Below are positions 33,669 to 50,417 of a DNA stretch of 64,000 nucleotides, in pieces. Origin of the DNA: Hypholoma sublateritium FD-334 SS-4 (lineage: Eukaryota > Basidiomycota > Agaricomycetes > Agaricales > Strophariaceae). The first letter of the stretch is position 1, and each line of letters starts with the position of its first letter. The notes beneath the pieces are model-generated. The model saw nothing but the letters and a program-made list of their open reading frames with translations. It had not been told where the DNA came from and searched no databases. Both the position numbers and the translations under genes were made by a program. The DNA lies in NCBI GenBank assembly GCA_000827495.1, contig KN817569.1, positions 62,001 through 126,000 on the forward strand, in the 5' to 3' direction.

Positions 33669-34658
33669 TTAATCGGAATCGATTTTCCTCGCCGCTATCC
33701 GTGCAGCCGCTCTTTCCGCCAGATCAACTCCCACAAGTATTTTTGATGCCTTCCACAGCTGGACGACGTTGATGAAGTTCTTCAAGAAGAAGATAGGGAA
33801 GGTCAGAAGCGCCAGGAACTGTGGATAGCTGAGCATCTTCAGGTATGGCAAGGGAATGCCTATCGGTGTATTGTTCCATTTCATGAGGTACAAAGACACG
33901 AAGAAGAGCTCGTTTCCCGCACAGACAAAAAATAGAGTGACCTACAGAACATGAATCAACCTTGGATAGATAATGAATAGGATGATTCTGGACGAACCGA
34001 GTCGTTATAGTATCTCCACAAGATACGACTGACATCACTTGTCACTAGTTTATGACTGGTAGACCCAGTTACGAGAGAGCTTTTCCAAGTCGTCAGACTA
34101 CCGATTTCTAGTTGGTGGGAAGGTAAACACACCTGTACATGTGCATATAGTGACTGCTGAAATCCAAAGCGATAAGGAATTGGAAGAATAACGCGAAGTC
34201 CGGATATGCTGAGGAAAGGTAGCAGAGTAGACACGCAGTTGTACACCTGAAATACACGTTAGAACCATCAATGCGCAGAAAAAAGAGGCATACCTGTCTG
34301 TCACCATGTCTAAAACTGCTCCGAATTTAGAAGTTTGACCCAGTGCTCGGGCAGCCTGTCCGTCCACTGCATCCAGGAGACAAGAGATGCCATACAATAA
34401 GGTACAGTATATGGGGTGATAGCTCATGTAGTGTAACGATAGGCCAGCCATTATAACGCGAGTATAGCCTGCGCGAAGGCGGCGTCCTTAGTATGACGTG
34501 ACAGGCATACATACGAACAGGCACTCACCAATGAGATTTGGCACGAAAAGAAAGACATTTTCCGAGTAGGACTGTGCTGTAGCCAGATCCACAGCTTCTT
34601 TGGCATCGACTATCTCGCGGGAACGCCTTCGGCGACGCGTTGAATTTGCTTTAGCCAT
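33669..34658 (-). CDS. PIS1: CDP-diacylglycerol--inositol 3-phosphatidyltransferase
   Basis: The enzyme makes phosphatidylinositol from CDP-diacylglycerol and myo-inositol in the endoplasmic reticulum. The start is ATG 34658 (MAKANSTRRRRRSREIVDAK), a basic cytosolic head. After SENVFLFVPNLIGY comes the CDP-alcohol phosphotransferase signature DAVDGQAARALGQTSKFGAVLDMVTDR (about 34290-34370). It contains all of the D-G-A-R-G-D-D residues. Several hydrophobic segments follow, including CLLCYLSSAYP and FFQFLIALDFSSHYMHMYSS, a motif typical of Pis1. The C-terminal part has LKMLSYPQFLALLTFPIFFLKNFINVVQ and ends ERAAARIAARKIDSD with TAA at 33669. Length is about 240 residues with short introns. Essential in yeast. 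It is transcribed in the same direction as the very large gene to its right. Confidence 0.94.
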
Positions 34659-35282
34659 GGGAGTCGTAAGATGCAAGCGGAAGCAGATAAGTGTGTAGAA
34701 AGTCGGAACCAATGTACAATAAAGATAGCCAGAACCGTCTTTATCACTGCCGTGGCCTTATTATTATAGCGCGGAAAGTTGGCGCGGAGAGCAATATGGG
34801 GGAAGAGGCCCGGGGGTGACGAAGGTTGGAGTTCAAGGACGCGCAGGCGCCGCACGCGGCTCACTCAGCCGAGCTGACATCGACACCCATTGACACGGCC
34901 CGAACGCTTTAGCCATATTTTAGTCATGCGTGTTTGATGCGCGTCCAACTAGGTCCGACTTCAAAAAAATACATACTTTCTAACTTCCAGTAAGTAACTC
35001 GCAATGACAAGTTGACAACAAGCATAGATGAAGAGAGTTTTGAACGAGCTAATGCTACACAAGAGGTCTAATAATCTGACCATAGCTAATGAAACAAGAG
35101 TAATACATAGGTGTAAGGAACGGGGGTTGGAGGTAGGTTACAGTGATGGTCAAACGAGTTGCAGCGACGGAAAAAGAACTAACTATACAAATACTTGATA
35201 ATGAGACATGGATAACATACTAGTGGGGTATTTCTAAGAGGGTATGGATGGCCGTTGGTTGTCGTGATAATTCATGAGCGTT
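34659..35282. other. intergenic stretch between large coiled-coil gene and PIS1
   Basis: This AT-rich 624-bp stretch contains the 3' untranslated region of the large minus-strand gene and the PIS1 promoter. I see no other gene. Confidence 0.45.
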
Positions 35283-38200
35283 TCATGATTGCGTGGGTCC
35301 CGTTGGTTTGCTGGAACTTCGGCCTTTCGTCTTCACTCGCCGTGGACGCCGTTTGATGTCATTAGGGTGCTCTTCCTCTACGTCAAATACAACGCCAGGT
35401 CTCTGTCGTCGTCGTTTAGCTGTAGCGAGGGCCCTAGCGCCAGCTTCTTCATTATTCCTCCATTCCTCTGTCGCTAGCCGGGGATCTCGCAGAGGAGGGG
35501 GCTGAATGGGAGCCGTACTGTGCATGGATGCTGTTGGAGAGCCTACAACTGTATTGGTCTACAAGAAAAAATCAGAATAAATACAATGAAAGCGGAGGGA
35601 AAGGCCGCTTACAGCTGTTCCATCCTGGGCCTCCAGAGATGCGACCGACACTGCCCGATTCCTCTTCGTTGTAAGATATCGGAAGGGCGTAAAGACGCTA
35701 GAGCTCGGGTTCCTATGGTCGTGGTTCCTATGGTCGTGGATAGGAACAGGGATAGAAATAGGCGGAGGTAGGTGTCTTCGAGGAGCGGGTTGTTGTACAT
35801 TTGGCTCTGGTGGCGGCGGCACTGACTTTGGACTCGAATCCGGTGTCTTTACAGCAGCAGTTGGATGCCAGATTTGATATTGCTGGGCTGGGGCTTGCGT
35901 CGAAGGAGTCGCCTTTTTAAATATATTAAAAAAACCAGGCCCAGCACCAGCACCAGCACCTGTGCGTGGCACTTGCGATGTACCTGAAGCAGTGACAGAC
36001 TGCCGCGAAGTGGTGGGTTTCAGTGCCATAGAGCGTGCGAGCGATGACGGCGTAAGAAGGATGGTTTCTTCGGATGGATCCTTGCGCAAGCGTAATGATG
36101 CAGTCGATGCATGGGGAGGGGCTGAATTGACCTGATAAGAACTCGCTTTGTGTCGGATTGGAGCAGGTGTGGACGATCTCGGTACGTCTTCTCTAGATAC
36201 ATAATTCCCAGAAGACGAAGGCTCAACAGGAGGCAAAGGGGTAGGTAGCGAGGCGGAATGATGATGTCGACTGGTACTCTGTTGCATTGATATCGCCGCT
36301 GCTTGAGATGCAGAAACTTGGGGCATATTTGGAAATCTAGAGTCTGTAGAGGTTTGCGGGTATAGTTTGTACTGGAAGTTATCTGAGGGAGCAGTTCTAG
36401 TTGCCGACGTTCCAATCCGATGGCGGGCAGCTGTAACTTGTTCTACTGGAGCATCTTGTGGTGTCGGCTGGACTATCGCTGGCCCAGGGTTAGAGGACGA
36501 TGGAACTCGGCTGGCCGGGATTGGGGGATCAGATACGACGGCTGTATGGTATCCTTGCCTTGTTTGTGCAGGAGAGGGCGTGGATTGGCTGTTTGAGGCC
36601 TTGATAGCAGTAGTACGAGGTTCAAAGGATGCTGGTCCGTCACGAGGCTGCTCGGCGACGGTCCTTTGTGGTGGACCCGAGCTCCATTGCATTGTAGTAG
36701 AGCTTGCCTGTTGTATTGGTTGCACCTCATGAGCTGCATCGCCAGAGGGTCGCTGAGATTGTTCCGAAGTGTATTGTTGAGCTGGTGTCTGTCGAGCTGC
36801 ATCTGTTGGCAACACCAGCGGCGAATCTCTTTCCTGGTTGGGGGCCGATATTTGCTGAGTTGTTAATGGCCTTACAAATGGGGCTCGGGTCTCATGAGTG
36901 GGTAATACTTCCCGGCTTGGCCCACGAGCGACTCTCTGCGGATATTCTGTATGGTATCGTTGAGATGAACTTTGTCGTATGGACTCCGCTGGGGTGTCGA
37001 GTTGCACTGCCGACGGCCGTGTTGGAGGCGCTCGAGTATCTTGGACAGCTGATGGATCACGATTGGACTCAACCACTGGTCTCTTTGCCAATTCAGAGGG
37101 ATATCTATGTGATGGAACATACTGAGGTGCCTCTTTCTGTAGTCTTTCAGATGGTGCCTTCGCCAATTCCGCCGGTGTTGAATTTGCATTAGAGGATGAG
37201 AGCGTCCGCTGGCGTACTTCCTGGGGCCTCTTTGGGGAAGGAGGAGCATCGTTGGCGACTTCACGGGCTTTCGCTAAGTCCGATGCGGCCTGGTTAGCGG
37301 CAGATGATGATAGCGTCCGCTGACGAACTTCCGGGGGGTTCTTAGTGGACAGAAACACTTCAGGTACAAAGTCCCTAGACCTCATCGATTCTGGTTGTGC
37401 TAAATTCCCATTCGAAGACGACAAAGTGCGTTGACGAACTTCCTGGGGCTTTGGAAGTAGTGGTAAGGCTTCAGGGACAACCTTGGGAGCAAGTGGGGAT
37501 GAAAGCAGGTCCGCCAAAACAGAATGATGAAAGTTGGAAGTTTGCAAGCTTTGAGGAAGTTCGTCATCTTTATTCGTGTGGGCAAGTGTGGATGCATATG
37601 GATTGAAAGGGCGTATGAGGTCTGCTCGAGCAACATCGTTTTGGGTAACTGGCTTTTCTGTAGACGGCTGTCGCGAGTGCGTCCGTTGCATTTTGAAGGG
37701 CTCGGTAGTGGCTCGAGAGATGCTGTTCTGATTTTCATTACTTCTCCCAATCGAAGGTACATATCCAGGATGCTCTCCGGTTTCCAGCTGCGAAGTTTTG
37801 ACTCCAAGGCTCGGCCTACTTCTGTCAACTACTGGCTCGACCTGCGGCGTACCGAGGACCTGTTCGTCCGCTGCCCTACTCAACGCCGTACTGAAGGTCC
37901 TCGTAAAAAATCCGAGAGATGGTGTTTCGGCGTCAACGGTTCCTTCACCGGGATTTTCTCTGTGCTGCATTGTTGATTTGCTCTGTACAGTTCTACGATC
38001 TTGCCGAATTGGATCAAGGGTCATTTGACCATTTGTTTCCACGGTATTCCGTGCTTGAGCAACGGGAGGTTGGCGTCCGGAAACACCATCATTGTTACCG
38101 CTCTGCGTTTTCTGAATTCGCAGGTCTACAGTTGCATATGTAAGTACGCGCAATGTATGGTTGTAAGAAAGTTTCAGTCTCACCGTGACCTGAAGCAGCG

Positions 38201-41200
38201 TTTGCGGCCGAGTTCCCGGACCATTTAGACAACAATTGCGGATCCTGAACAAGGTTTAATCCCGACAAAGGGGAATACGATTTGATATCATCTACTTGAA
38301 CTTGCTTAGGCGTCATGGTTACAGTAAAACGACTAGGAGTGATTTGTGGAATGCTGCTGAGTGCATATGGGATGCTTGACGAACTGATTACAACCTCTGG
38401 TGTCGGTAGCGCAACTTGCCCGTATTTTAATCCAGATTGAAGAGGACTATCCTCTTTAGAAGCTGATTGCGCCGACTGAACAAGCGGAGAATCCAGAATA
38501 CGCGACGATTGGATATTTTCAAGTCGTGGGCTGTGGTCTACTTGCAAACGTGGACTTTCTTGATTGAAGACTTTCAGTGACCGAGCATTTTCAGACACAA
38601 CAGGAAGGGTAGGTCGAGGGATATTCGGAGTTGTGATATTCTTTTGGGCGTCCCTTGGGCTATCGAGGTTAGACTGTGGCCAATGTGGGGCTGACGGTAT
38701 GGAAATATCTCCCTTTGAGCCAAGGTCAGGCTTGACGGTATGTTCCCGGGTATTTGGGCTATCCAAGTTTGGTTGCCTGCTCTGCAACGGCGAAACGCGC
38801 ACATCCAATTTTTGTACTGAATCAGAGATCGGTAACGCAGTGGCATGTTGACGATCATTGGAACTACTCCGAACGACTTCTGTCGATAAATCCACTTTTG
38901 TAAGGCCACTGGTGGGACTTTCTGTGAAGGTCGCTGCGTAAGGCTGAAAGGTTCCTTTCGGATCCGAAGCAGAGGCTCCTTGGCGTGGTGGATGCCCCAA
39001 ATTATCTTGCTTTGACGTTGTCCTAGTAGGAGGGCGACTAATAGAAATACCGATTCTCTCTGGCGTTTGCTGCTCCAATGGCCCTGACTGAACACGAGAA
39101 CAAGAGGATGAGTGTTCTTGAACGATATTGAAGTAACTAGAGAGAGAACTAACCAAAGATGTTTCCTGATTCGGCCACGCTGGTGGTGCTGGTCTGTGTA
39201 AAGGATGACTAGTATCTTGATGATCTGTTCTTTGTTCGACAGGTGGCAGATCTTTGTTTATTGTTTCAGGGAAAGAGTGTAAGGCGTCAATGTCCAATGG
39301 GTTCCGATTGGCTACGATGCCAGTATAAGATTTTCCAGTAGCTTCACTAAAGTGAGGTGGTTGCAGTGGGTTATACTGGTGCAATGAGCCTTAAACTTAG
39401 CAACTATCAGAAGGCGCAAGTCACTCGACGTACATTATAACGGACTCCTTCTGTCTGATTGACGTTCGGGGCATCTATGCTAGAACTTGCATCCAATGCC
39501 GGTTGATGGTGTGAAATTGACACTCGAAGGATTTGAGGATCTCCGCCAGATGCGAATTGTTGGATAGCGGTTGCGATTGGAAGAGAGTGTGGCATGCTTT
39601 CGGTGGATTCAATCTTTTCCAAAGAGCTAGAAATATTACGTTGCGAGTCTACTGGCAATAAAGCTTCTTGACGATTTCGCTGAAAGGTATTTACGTGAGT
39701 GCGTGATGCTGCGGAAGGCTGTGGGATCAACGGATCCCTGGCGCCTTGTTCGCGCCTTTCCAGCGCAGATGAACGAGGAATTCCATTATCGAGTGTATTG
39801 GAAAATTCTATCACAGGCGGGATATCAGGTACCCCGCCGATTGGAGGGTCTTCCGAGTGTTCCTGGCGCATACGAGGGAATTGATAAGCTGCTGCATTTG
39901 CATCCGGTACATTATTAGAAGGAAACATAGGTGCATGCGCTTGGTCGCGCCTCTAAAGGATAGATAGAGTATTCCGTGGAACCTCATTAGTACGGTTTAA
40001 TAGTTTGAGAAAAAATTGACTGACCGGTGGTTCAAAATGAGGGGTTCCTTTGGAAACATATGGTACATTCTGCGACGATTCTGGATAACGAGAAACAAGG
40101 GTGCGCGAAGGAGGGCCCTGAGGGGCCGGCTAAGACAGACAGAGTTCAGTAATTTCAGTCATTGATGAAGAATAGACCATACATTGCTTGTCCTCGTATT
40201 TTGTTCGAGGGGCAGAGAACTTTGGGGATGGGATAGTGGAGTGGGCGGAACAACAGGCTGGGGAGGACCTATAGTAGGCTGAGCGGGTGACTCGTCTTGC
40301 CTTGGATGAAGTTTCCACCGATTCTGCGGAAATTACTGTTTGAAAGGACTACCAGATATCCGTAATGGATGTGACTCACGATTTCTCTGCGGATTGGAAC
40401 GTCGCTCGTGTCAGTGGTTCCAATCGGAGGGTTCGACAAAGGATCAATTTCTGAGACCGGAGGATCGTTTGTCCTGGTATCTCTCGGTGGAAGACGTACA
40501 AACATATTGTGAGGAGTAGAAGTGTTTGGAAGGTTGATTTCCGGGAGGCCTGGAAGTGCCTTGGACAAAACGTTGCCGGAGACGGACGACGAGATTGGGT
40601 GGACGTGTTCCTCATGAGAGCGGACAGCCTGTGAGTTTGTCAATACATGTTTCGCGTACACTAAGGGGTTCAAACCTTAGCAGATGTTCCTTCATCGATT
40701 GGGCGTTCATGATTCGCCCTAAGCCTGCCATCTGGTGCTTTTGCATCTTCGGTCTGCACTGTGCCGCCAACAACCGTCGTCATGCGCGGTGTCTTGCGTC
40801 GATGAGTAGCGTAGTTGTCGGACATCCACCCAGAGTTATTTTCTCTCCTGCTATCCCGATCTGTAGAATCCGCATATCTTTGTCGTTTGACGTCTTGTTC
40901 TCCATCTGTAGCCTCCGCACGATAGCGCGGGTAATCGCGATGTCTGTCTCGTGGTCGAAGAGCGTCTCTACTGGGTCTTGCTTCCCTTGCTTTGCGAAAG
41001 TCACGGTCTTGGATTGAAGCGTCTTTCCTGGAGGCTTGAGATATTATTTTATCGCGATGATGTTGGTCAGGCCATGCGTTTAGGTCTTCTGCGCGCTCCT
41101 GTTCCTGCAATTTCGGGCTTCCTTTATTGAGATCGTGTTCGGCTCCCTTTTCTTTGCGATCATAGTCTCGCTCCTGGAGAATTTGCCTGTCGCGTTCTCG

Positions 41201-43888
41201 CCGTTCCCCTTCACGATGGAGATATCGTTCACGATCTTTGCTCCAGTCTGGTTCCTTATCAGCATGTTCCCGCTCCGCTTCCCGTGCTTTCTCCCTTTCA
41301 GCCTCTCTAGCCTTCGCGCGTTCGTGTTCCTTTTCCCTTGCTATCTCCTTGGTCGTTTGATTTGCGAGCTCCCTTTCCCTTTCTCGTTGGACCTGCTCTT
41401 CGCGAACACGATCTCTTCTGTTTTTCTCGCGTTCTGCCGCCTGAGCAAGGTCACGTTCGCGCTGAAGTTCCTTTTCTTTCCTGTCTCTTTCTCGCTCTGC
41501 AAGTTCTAGCTGTCGCTGTTCACGTTCGCGTTCGGCCTTAGCGAGTTCGATTTGGCGCTGAGCCTCTCTAGCGCGTTCGGCGTCTCGTTCAGCCTTTGCG
41601 CTTTCAGCCTCGCGCTGGACCTCTCTGGCACGCTCAGCGTCACGTTCAGCCTTCACGATTTCAGCCAGGCGTTGGACCTCCCTAGCACGCTCAGCTTCAC
41701 GTTCAGCCTTCGCGATTTCAGCCAGGCGCTGGACCTCCTTGGCATGCTCGGCTTCACGTTCAGCTTTTGCGAGTTCTATCTGGCGCTGAGCTTCCCTCCA
41801 CTCGGCTTCACGTTGGGTTCTCGCGATTTCCTTCTGACGTTGGGCCTCTCTAGCGCGTTCGGCTTCGCGTTCAGCTTTAACAAGTTCTGCTTGACGGTGG
41901 GCTTCTCTTACTCGATCAGCTTCACGTTCAGCGTTCGCAAGTTCCGCCTGACGCTGAGCTTCCCTTGTCCGCTCGGCTTCCCGTTCAGCCTTCGCAATAT
42001 CCGCCTGGCGCTGACTTTCCCTCGCACGCTCGGCTTCGCGTTCAGCGTTCGCAAGTTCTGCTTGACGCTGCTCCTCCCTTGCGCGTTCGGCTTCGCGTGC
42101 GGCGTTCGCGAGTTCCATTTGACGCTGTAACTCCCTGGCACGCTCGGCTTCGCGTTCAATTTTCGCAACGTCGGCCTGGCGTTGTACCTCCTTTGCCCGC
42201 TGTGCCTCGCGCTCGGCCGCCGCAAATTCCATCTGACGCTGAGCTTCTCTAGCCCGCTCGGCCTCGCGCTCAGCTTTTGCGAGTTCCATCTGACGTTGAG
42301 CTTCCCTCCACTCAGCTTCACGCGCAGCTCTCGCTATTTCCTTTTGACGCTGAATTTCCTTAGCGCGTTCAGCCTCCCGTTCGGCCTTCGCAATTTCCAC
42401 CTGGCGCTGACTTTCCCTCGCACGCTCAGCGTCGCGTTCAGCTTTCGCAAGTTCTATCTGACGCTGCTCCTCTCTCGCGCGTTCGGCCTTTGCAAGCTCT
42501 GTTTGACGTTGAAGTTCCCTTGCCCGCTCCGCATCGCGTTCGGCTCTTGCCTCTATTTGGCGCTGTAGCTCCTTCGCACGTTCAGCATCGCGTTCAGCCG
42601 CTTCCTTTGCAAGGTCCAAGTGTCGCTGCGCACGATCGCGTTCCCGCCGCTCTCTCTCGCGCTCTCGCCTTTCGCGGTCGGCATCCTTAGCAAGTTCCGG
42701 TTTCTGTTCGCGTTCTCGACGTTCGCGTTCGGGTTGTGCAAGTTCCCCTTGCCGTTGAGGCTCCCTCTCGCGTACTCGCGCCCCGCGGTCGATATCCTTC
42801 ATCGTGTCTATCGGCCGCCGCAATTCCCTGTCGCGTGTGTCGAGCTCAACTTCCTTTGCAATGTCCAATTGACGTTCTTTTTCGTGCTCTTTCTTCTCCC
42901 GTTCGCGCTCGGCAAGTTCTCGTTCCCGTGCATCCCGAGCTCTCCTTTCTCTGTCGCGTTCGGCGTCCTTGGCGAGCTCCCGTTGTCTATCCCGTTCCCT
43001 CCCACGCTGAGCTGCATCTTTCTCCCTGTCTCGCTCCTTTTCCCGGTTTCTATCTCGATCTCGAACCGCGTCAAGCTCGCGATCTTTGGCTTGATGTCGG
43101 TATTTCTCTCTATCCATATCCCCCTCTCTTCCCTCCCTCCCTCTCTCTCTGTCCCTCGGTCGTTCCCTGTCCCTTTCCCTGGGTCGATCTCTTTCTCGCT
43201 CGCGCTTGCCCGTATCTACGGCTGCATCATTGTCGTCGGCGCGCGAATGATACCGATGCACCGCTTCACTCGTTTCCTGTGGACGTACTGGGTCTTTCCC
43301 TCGCCCATCGGTTTGTTTCGATGTCGACGCAATGTTGGGTGGAATCCATATCTCGTGTGCCACTGGCGGTGTCGATTCGCTTCTCGAATTTCCATGTCGG
43401 GACATCTTGGCAGGATTTTCTTGCGCAGGGTAGGTTCGCGTAGAGAACGATGGCCGTGTAGCAGATGGAGGAGGGGGGTGGGGCTTGTTAGCGTCCGAGC
43501 TATAATCTCTGTAACGCGTGGATGTGGCTTTCGCCGTTGCTTGGGGAGGGATCCGGGAATAATGAGATGGAGGTATATTTGGGTTGGGTCTACTGGCCAA
43601 ATCAGGTATTTTCTCAGATGAAGGGCCTGCCGTAGCATTGGTCGTGGCGTACTTCTCGTACGAGGGTATTGGAACCGTATATGATGGCTTCGGTCGACTG
43701 GAGCTTCGCTTTTCGACGTTCTGACGGGTGCTTGGATACGCGGGACCATCTCCAGGAATAATAGTTGGCTGAGCATAATCTTGCTCGGGATCGACGGCCG
43801 GGGTCCAGATTTTATACGGCTCTTTTGAAGCTGATTTTGAGTGGCCCGTCTGGGTAGAGTCATGTAGCCGCGAAAAGAAACCTTTCAT
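35283..43888 (-). CDS. very large low-complexity protein with Arg/Glu/Gln coiled-coil core, function unknown
   Basis: One gene of about 8.6 kb and roughly nine or ten exons, predicted protein about 2,700-2,800 residues. I do not recognise a named family. The start at 43888 reads MKGFFSRLHDSTQTGH, then ASKEPYKIWTPAVDPEQD. A Pro/Ser/Tyr-rich part follows. Next is a core of about 650 residues (42.9-41.2 kb) built almost wholly of Arg, Glu, Ala, Lys and Gln in repeated units like AREAQRQAELANAEREAER, predicted to be a long single alpha helix or coiled coil. The rest is Ser/Pro/Gln/Thr-rich and disordered, with three copies of EVRQRTLSSS (about 37.2-37.45 kb). Near the C-terminus GFFNIFKK...YQIWHPTAAVKTP echoes the N-terminal module. 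The end is basic (KRRPRRVKTKGRSSSK), stop at 35283. Introns are clean, so this is a real gene. A scaffold or cytoskeletal role is a guess. Confidence 0.75.
41480..42640 (-). repeat. tandem degenerate repeats coding the Arg/Glu/Gln helix
   Basis: Inside the large minus-strand gene, units of about 60-75 bases coding AKAEREAERAREAQRQ-type segments follow one another at least fifteen times, each diverged by point changes. On the plus strand they read as repeated blocks such as CGCTCGGCTTCGCGTTCAGC. Unit boundaries are not exact. Confidence 0.8.
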
Positions 43889-44881
43889 GCAGAAGTTGCA
43901 GACAAGAGTCTAATGGGTATTGGCGTGGATCCACTGCGTTTCCAAATGCGAAAAGGACTAAACAAGTAGTAAACAGACCGGGAGAAGCTATAAAGGTGGT
44001 CTGGCGACATGAGGCGGAGCGAGGGGCACCTGTTTTGCCGCTGAACTTGCCAATTACGGCATCGACGTATGTAATCATGTTCGCAACGTTGACTACACAT
44101 GCCCTCGAACAGCGGAACGCGCGTTGCAAATTTCAGCATGTTAATTAAATTTTATTACACGTATGGACTGTACTAGGAACATGGCTGTACGGTATAATTG
44201 AAGGAATGAAATGAAATGTATGCCAAACTGCAACACACGCGATGACAAGACGCTGCAAATGCAACACAACCGCGCACAAAATGCAAAGGGCGTCATCCGA
44301 AGGGTGCGCAGTGGGTAGAACCCAATTATTCCAGCCCCAAAACGAGGATGGAGCAACCATCTGCGACCCTTCGAATCAATATTACACAATTTTGACTCAT
44401 TCCACGGCAGTAGGACAGCGGTAAGGCTGTTGGAAACAATGTTTCCCTGTCGAGACAATTTAAGGATCGTGTATCAGTCACACAAGAGAAAAAAAAACCA
44501 AGACTTAAGAGAAGAGAACGGGGCTTTGAGACGCGTTAAAATTGCTGCACCATGGATGTAGATGAAGAAAGGACAAAAATGATGAGCAGACAGCCGGCGT
44601 GGGATCTTTATATGAATAAGCGCGATCGGCAATCGCCGGGACTAGTGGGAGGGCACTCCTCTGACTTGGTAAGGCACTAGGGTATCTTCCACACCAGTCC
44701 ACAGCATATAGCTTTGAGTTCTACTCTTCCACACGTTCACTGCTTTTATCATTCTAAGTCAACGTACATCAGTAGTTGAACGTTAATCCGTCATTTCTGG
44801 TCGTTGTGTGGATTGATATGGTGACTTGCCTTTTCATTCTCTGTTGCCATTGCTGATCTATCTCTCTTGAAGAACGACACG
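43889..44881. other. divergent upstream region, large gene / USP7-type gene
   Basis: This 993-bp stretch separates two head-to-head genes. On the minus strand a short open segment beginning MITYVDAVIGKFSGKTG (about 44078-44030) could be an extra first exon of the large gene. Splicing from about 44027 to just before 43883 would give KTGFFSRLHD in frame, but the donor and an intron of about 140 bases are unlike the other introns. I see nothing else with coding character. Confidence 0.4.
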
Positions 44882-49125
<4,244 letters not shown>

Positions 49126-49341
49126 TCGTCAGGATGTTAACTTACATTAGGTATTCTTTGGTTCATCTCATACTATATTCAACTTTCGTCACCACTGTAC
49201 TTTTCCAATCCAACCGTTGTCTTTGCCCCAGATAGCACACGGTGATGGTATATGCCTGCAGCAATGCATTAAATAATGGTAGAAACAATGCCCAGTAGAA
49301 TGGATAACAGGTAGGAATACAGATCTCGCTATATCTCCTGG

Positions 49342-50171
49342 TTACTTTCTTTTCTTTGTCTTTTTGCCCTGTATACATAATTTTTAGTTACTTAACATCG
49401 AATGCAACGGATCTGGATCGCAACTTACAGATTTTGAAGTGACAGAACCTTCGTTATCGCTTGCGCCGGCATTGCCGCCAGCAGGAGTGGCCAGCAGACC
49501 ATTTGAAGGAGCTTTGCTTGGTGCGTCACTAATTGTTTTCGACGGTGACTTGATGGCGTATTTTTCCTCTATTGCATCGATTAATCAACGAAATATCAGG
49601 ATGGCAGGGCATATCAAACATACCGAACTCTGCCTTGGCGTCGTTCGTCTTCTCAAAAGCGGCGCGTATCTTTTCATTTGCCAGCATTTCATTCGCAGTG
49701 GGAAAGATGACCTGCCCCCAGCCCTCCACGAATGAATTGGCCTCGGCAACGACTTCCATGATCTCCGCCTCTAGCTCCTTCTCGGCGGCGAGCAGACTGT
49801 TCCACAGATCGTCGCCGACGGAGCCCTTCTGCAGCAGATTCTGCAGCGCGGGCTTGTCCTCGCGGATGCGCAGGACCCGCTGCACGTCGGCCATCGCGCG
49901 CCGGACAAGCGCGGACTTGAGCAGCGCATCGTGCGCGGGCGGGTCGGACTTCTGCAGGAGGGTGATGTACGCGTTGCGCTCGGGGTGCGAGGGGAAATAC
50001 GGCTCGAAGGACTTGGCTAAGGGCGCGCGCGTTCATCAGCATAAGTAGTACAGCGGATCAGCGGGCAGCGGGCGACGTACAGGCGGTGTGCTTGCGGTAG
50101 AAGTAGGAGAAGACGAAGAGGCCGCCGAAGACGATGATAACGTAGGCGACGGGGACGAGGACGGAGGTCAT
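49342..50171 (-). CDS. SEC66: Sec66/Sec71, non-essential subunit of the Sec63 translocon complex
   Basis: Sec66 is part of the Sec62/63 complex that helps post-translational protein import into the endoplasmic reticulum. The start at 50171 gives MTSVLVPVAYVIIVFGGLFV followed by FSYFYRK: a single N-terminal membrane segment with a short luminal end. The cytosolic part has the family pattern SFEPYFPSHPERNAYITLLQ, RVLRIREDKPALQNLLQKGS, VGDDLWNSLLAAEKELEAEI and EVVAEANSFVEGWGQVIFP, then KIRAAFEKTNDAKAEFEKKY. The tail is Ser/Ala/Pro-rich and, across a last intron (about 49369-49429), ends KKTKKRK with TAA at 49342. Length is about 215 residues, typical. It is divergent from citrate synthase across 246 bp. 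Confidence 0.92.
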
Positions 50172-50417
50172 GGCGGGCGGGCGGGCGAGGTGGGTGGCGA
50201 CGTGTTCATTGGATGTGCTGGCGGCTTTCTGGCGCGGCCGTCATGTGTATGGTCGTGCTTGGATCGGAGGGCGCCGTGGACGGGGGCATTTGCAGTGCAC
50301 GTGCCACTGCGAAGCGGGGAGGCGGGGTCGCGTACATAATTCAATTGCGTCCGGCTACCCGGGGGGGCTCTGGGGTATTTAAAGAATCAAGAGGATTTGC
50401 CCGGACTCATCCTCGCC
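50172..50417. promoter_or_regulatory. 246-bp bidirectional promoter SEC66 / citrate synthase
   Basis: Head-to-head start codons are 246 bases apart. A TATA-like TATTTAAA lies at 50376-50383, about 35 bases upstream of the citrate synthase ATG, rather close for a TATA box unless the leader is very short. An inverted CCAAT (ATTGG) is near 50209. Confidence 0.45.

Noticed and set aside
33345..33746. Plus-strand 133-codon frame
   Set aside because: Overlaps the PIS1 3' end in antisense, does not begin near a promoter and shows no motif.
40556..43621. Long plus-strand frames rich in Phe, Leu and Ser opposite the giant gene, resembling membrane proteins
   Set aside because: They are antisense shadows of the Arg/Glu/Gln repeat (antisense of GAR/CGN codons gives Ser/Phe/Leu/Ala). 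The minus strand has consistent introns and protein-like composition.
35559..43888. Splitting the giant gene into several neighbouring genes
   Set aside because: Successive exons join in frame across short introns with good donors and acceptors and the same low-complexity style continues; no internal stop-plus-promoter gap was seen. Transcript data could still change this.
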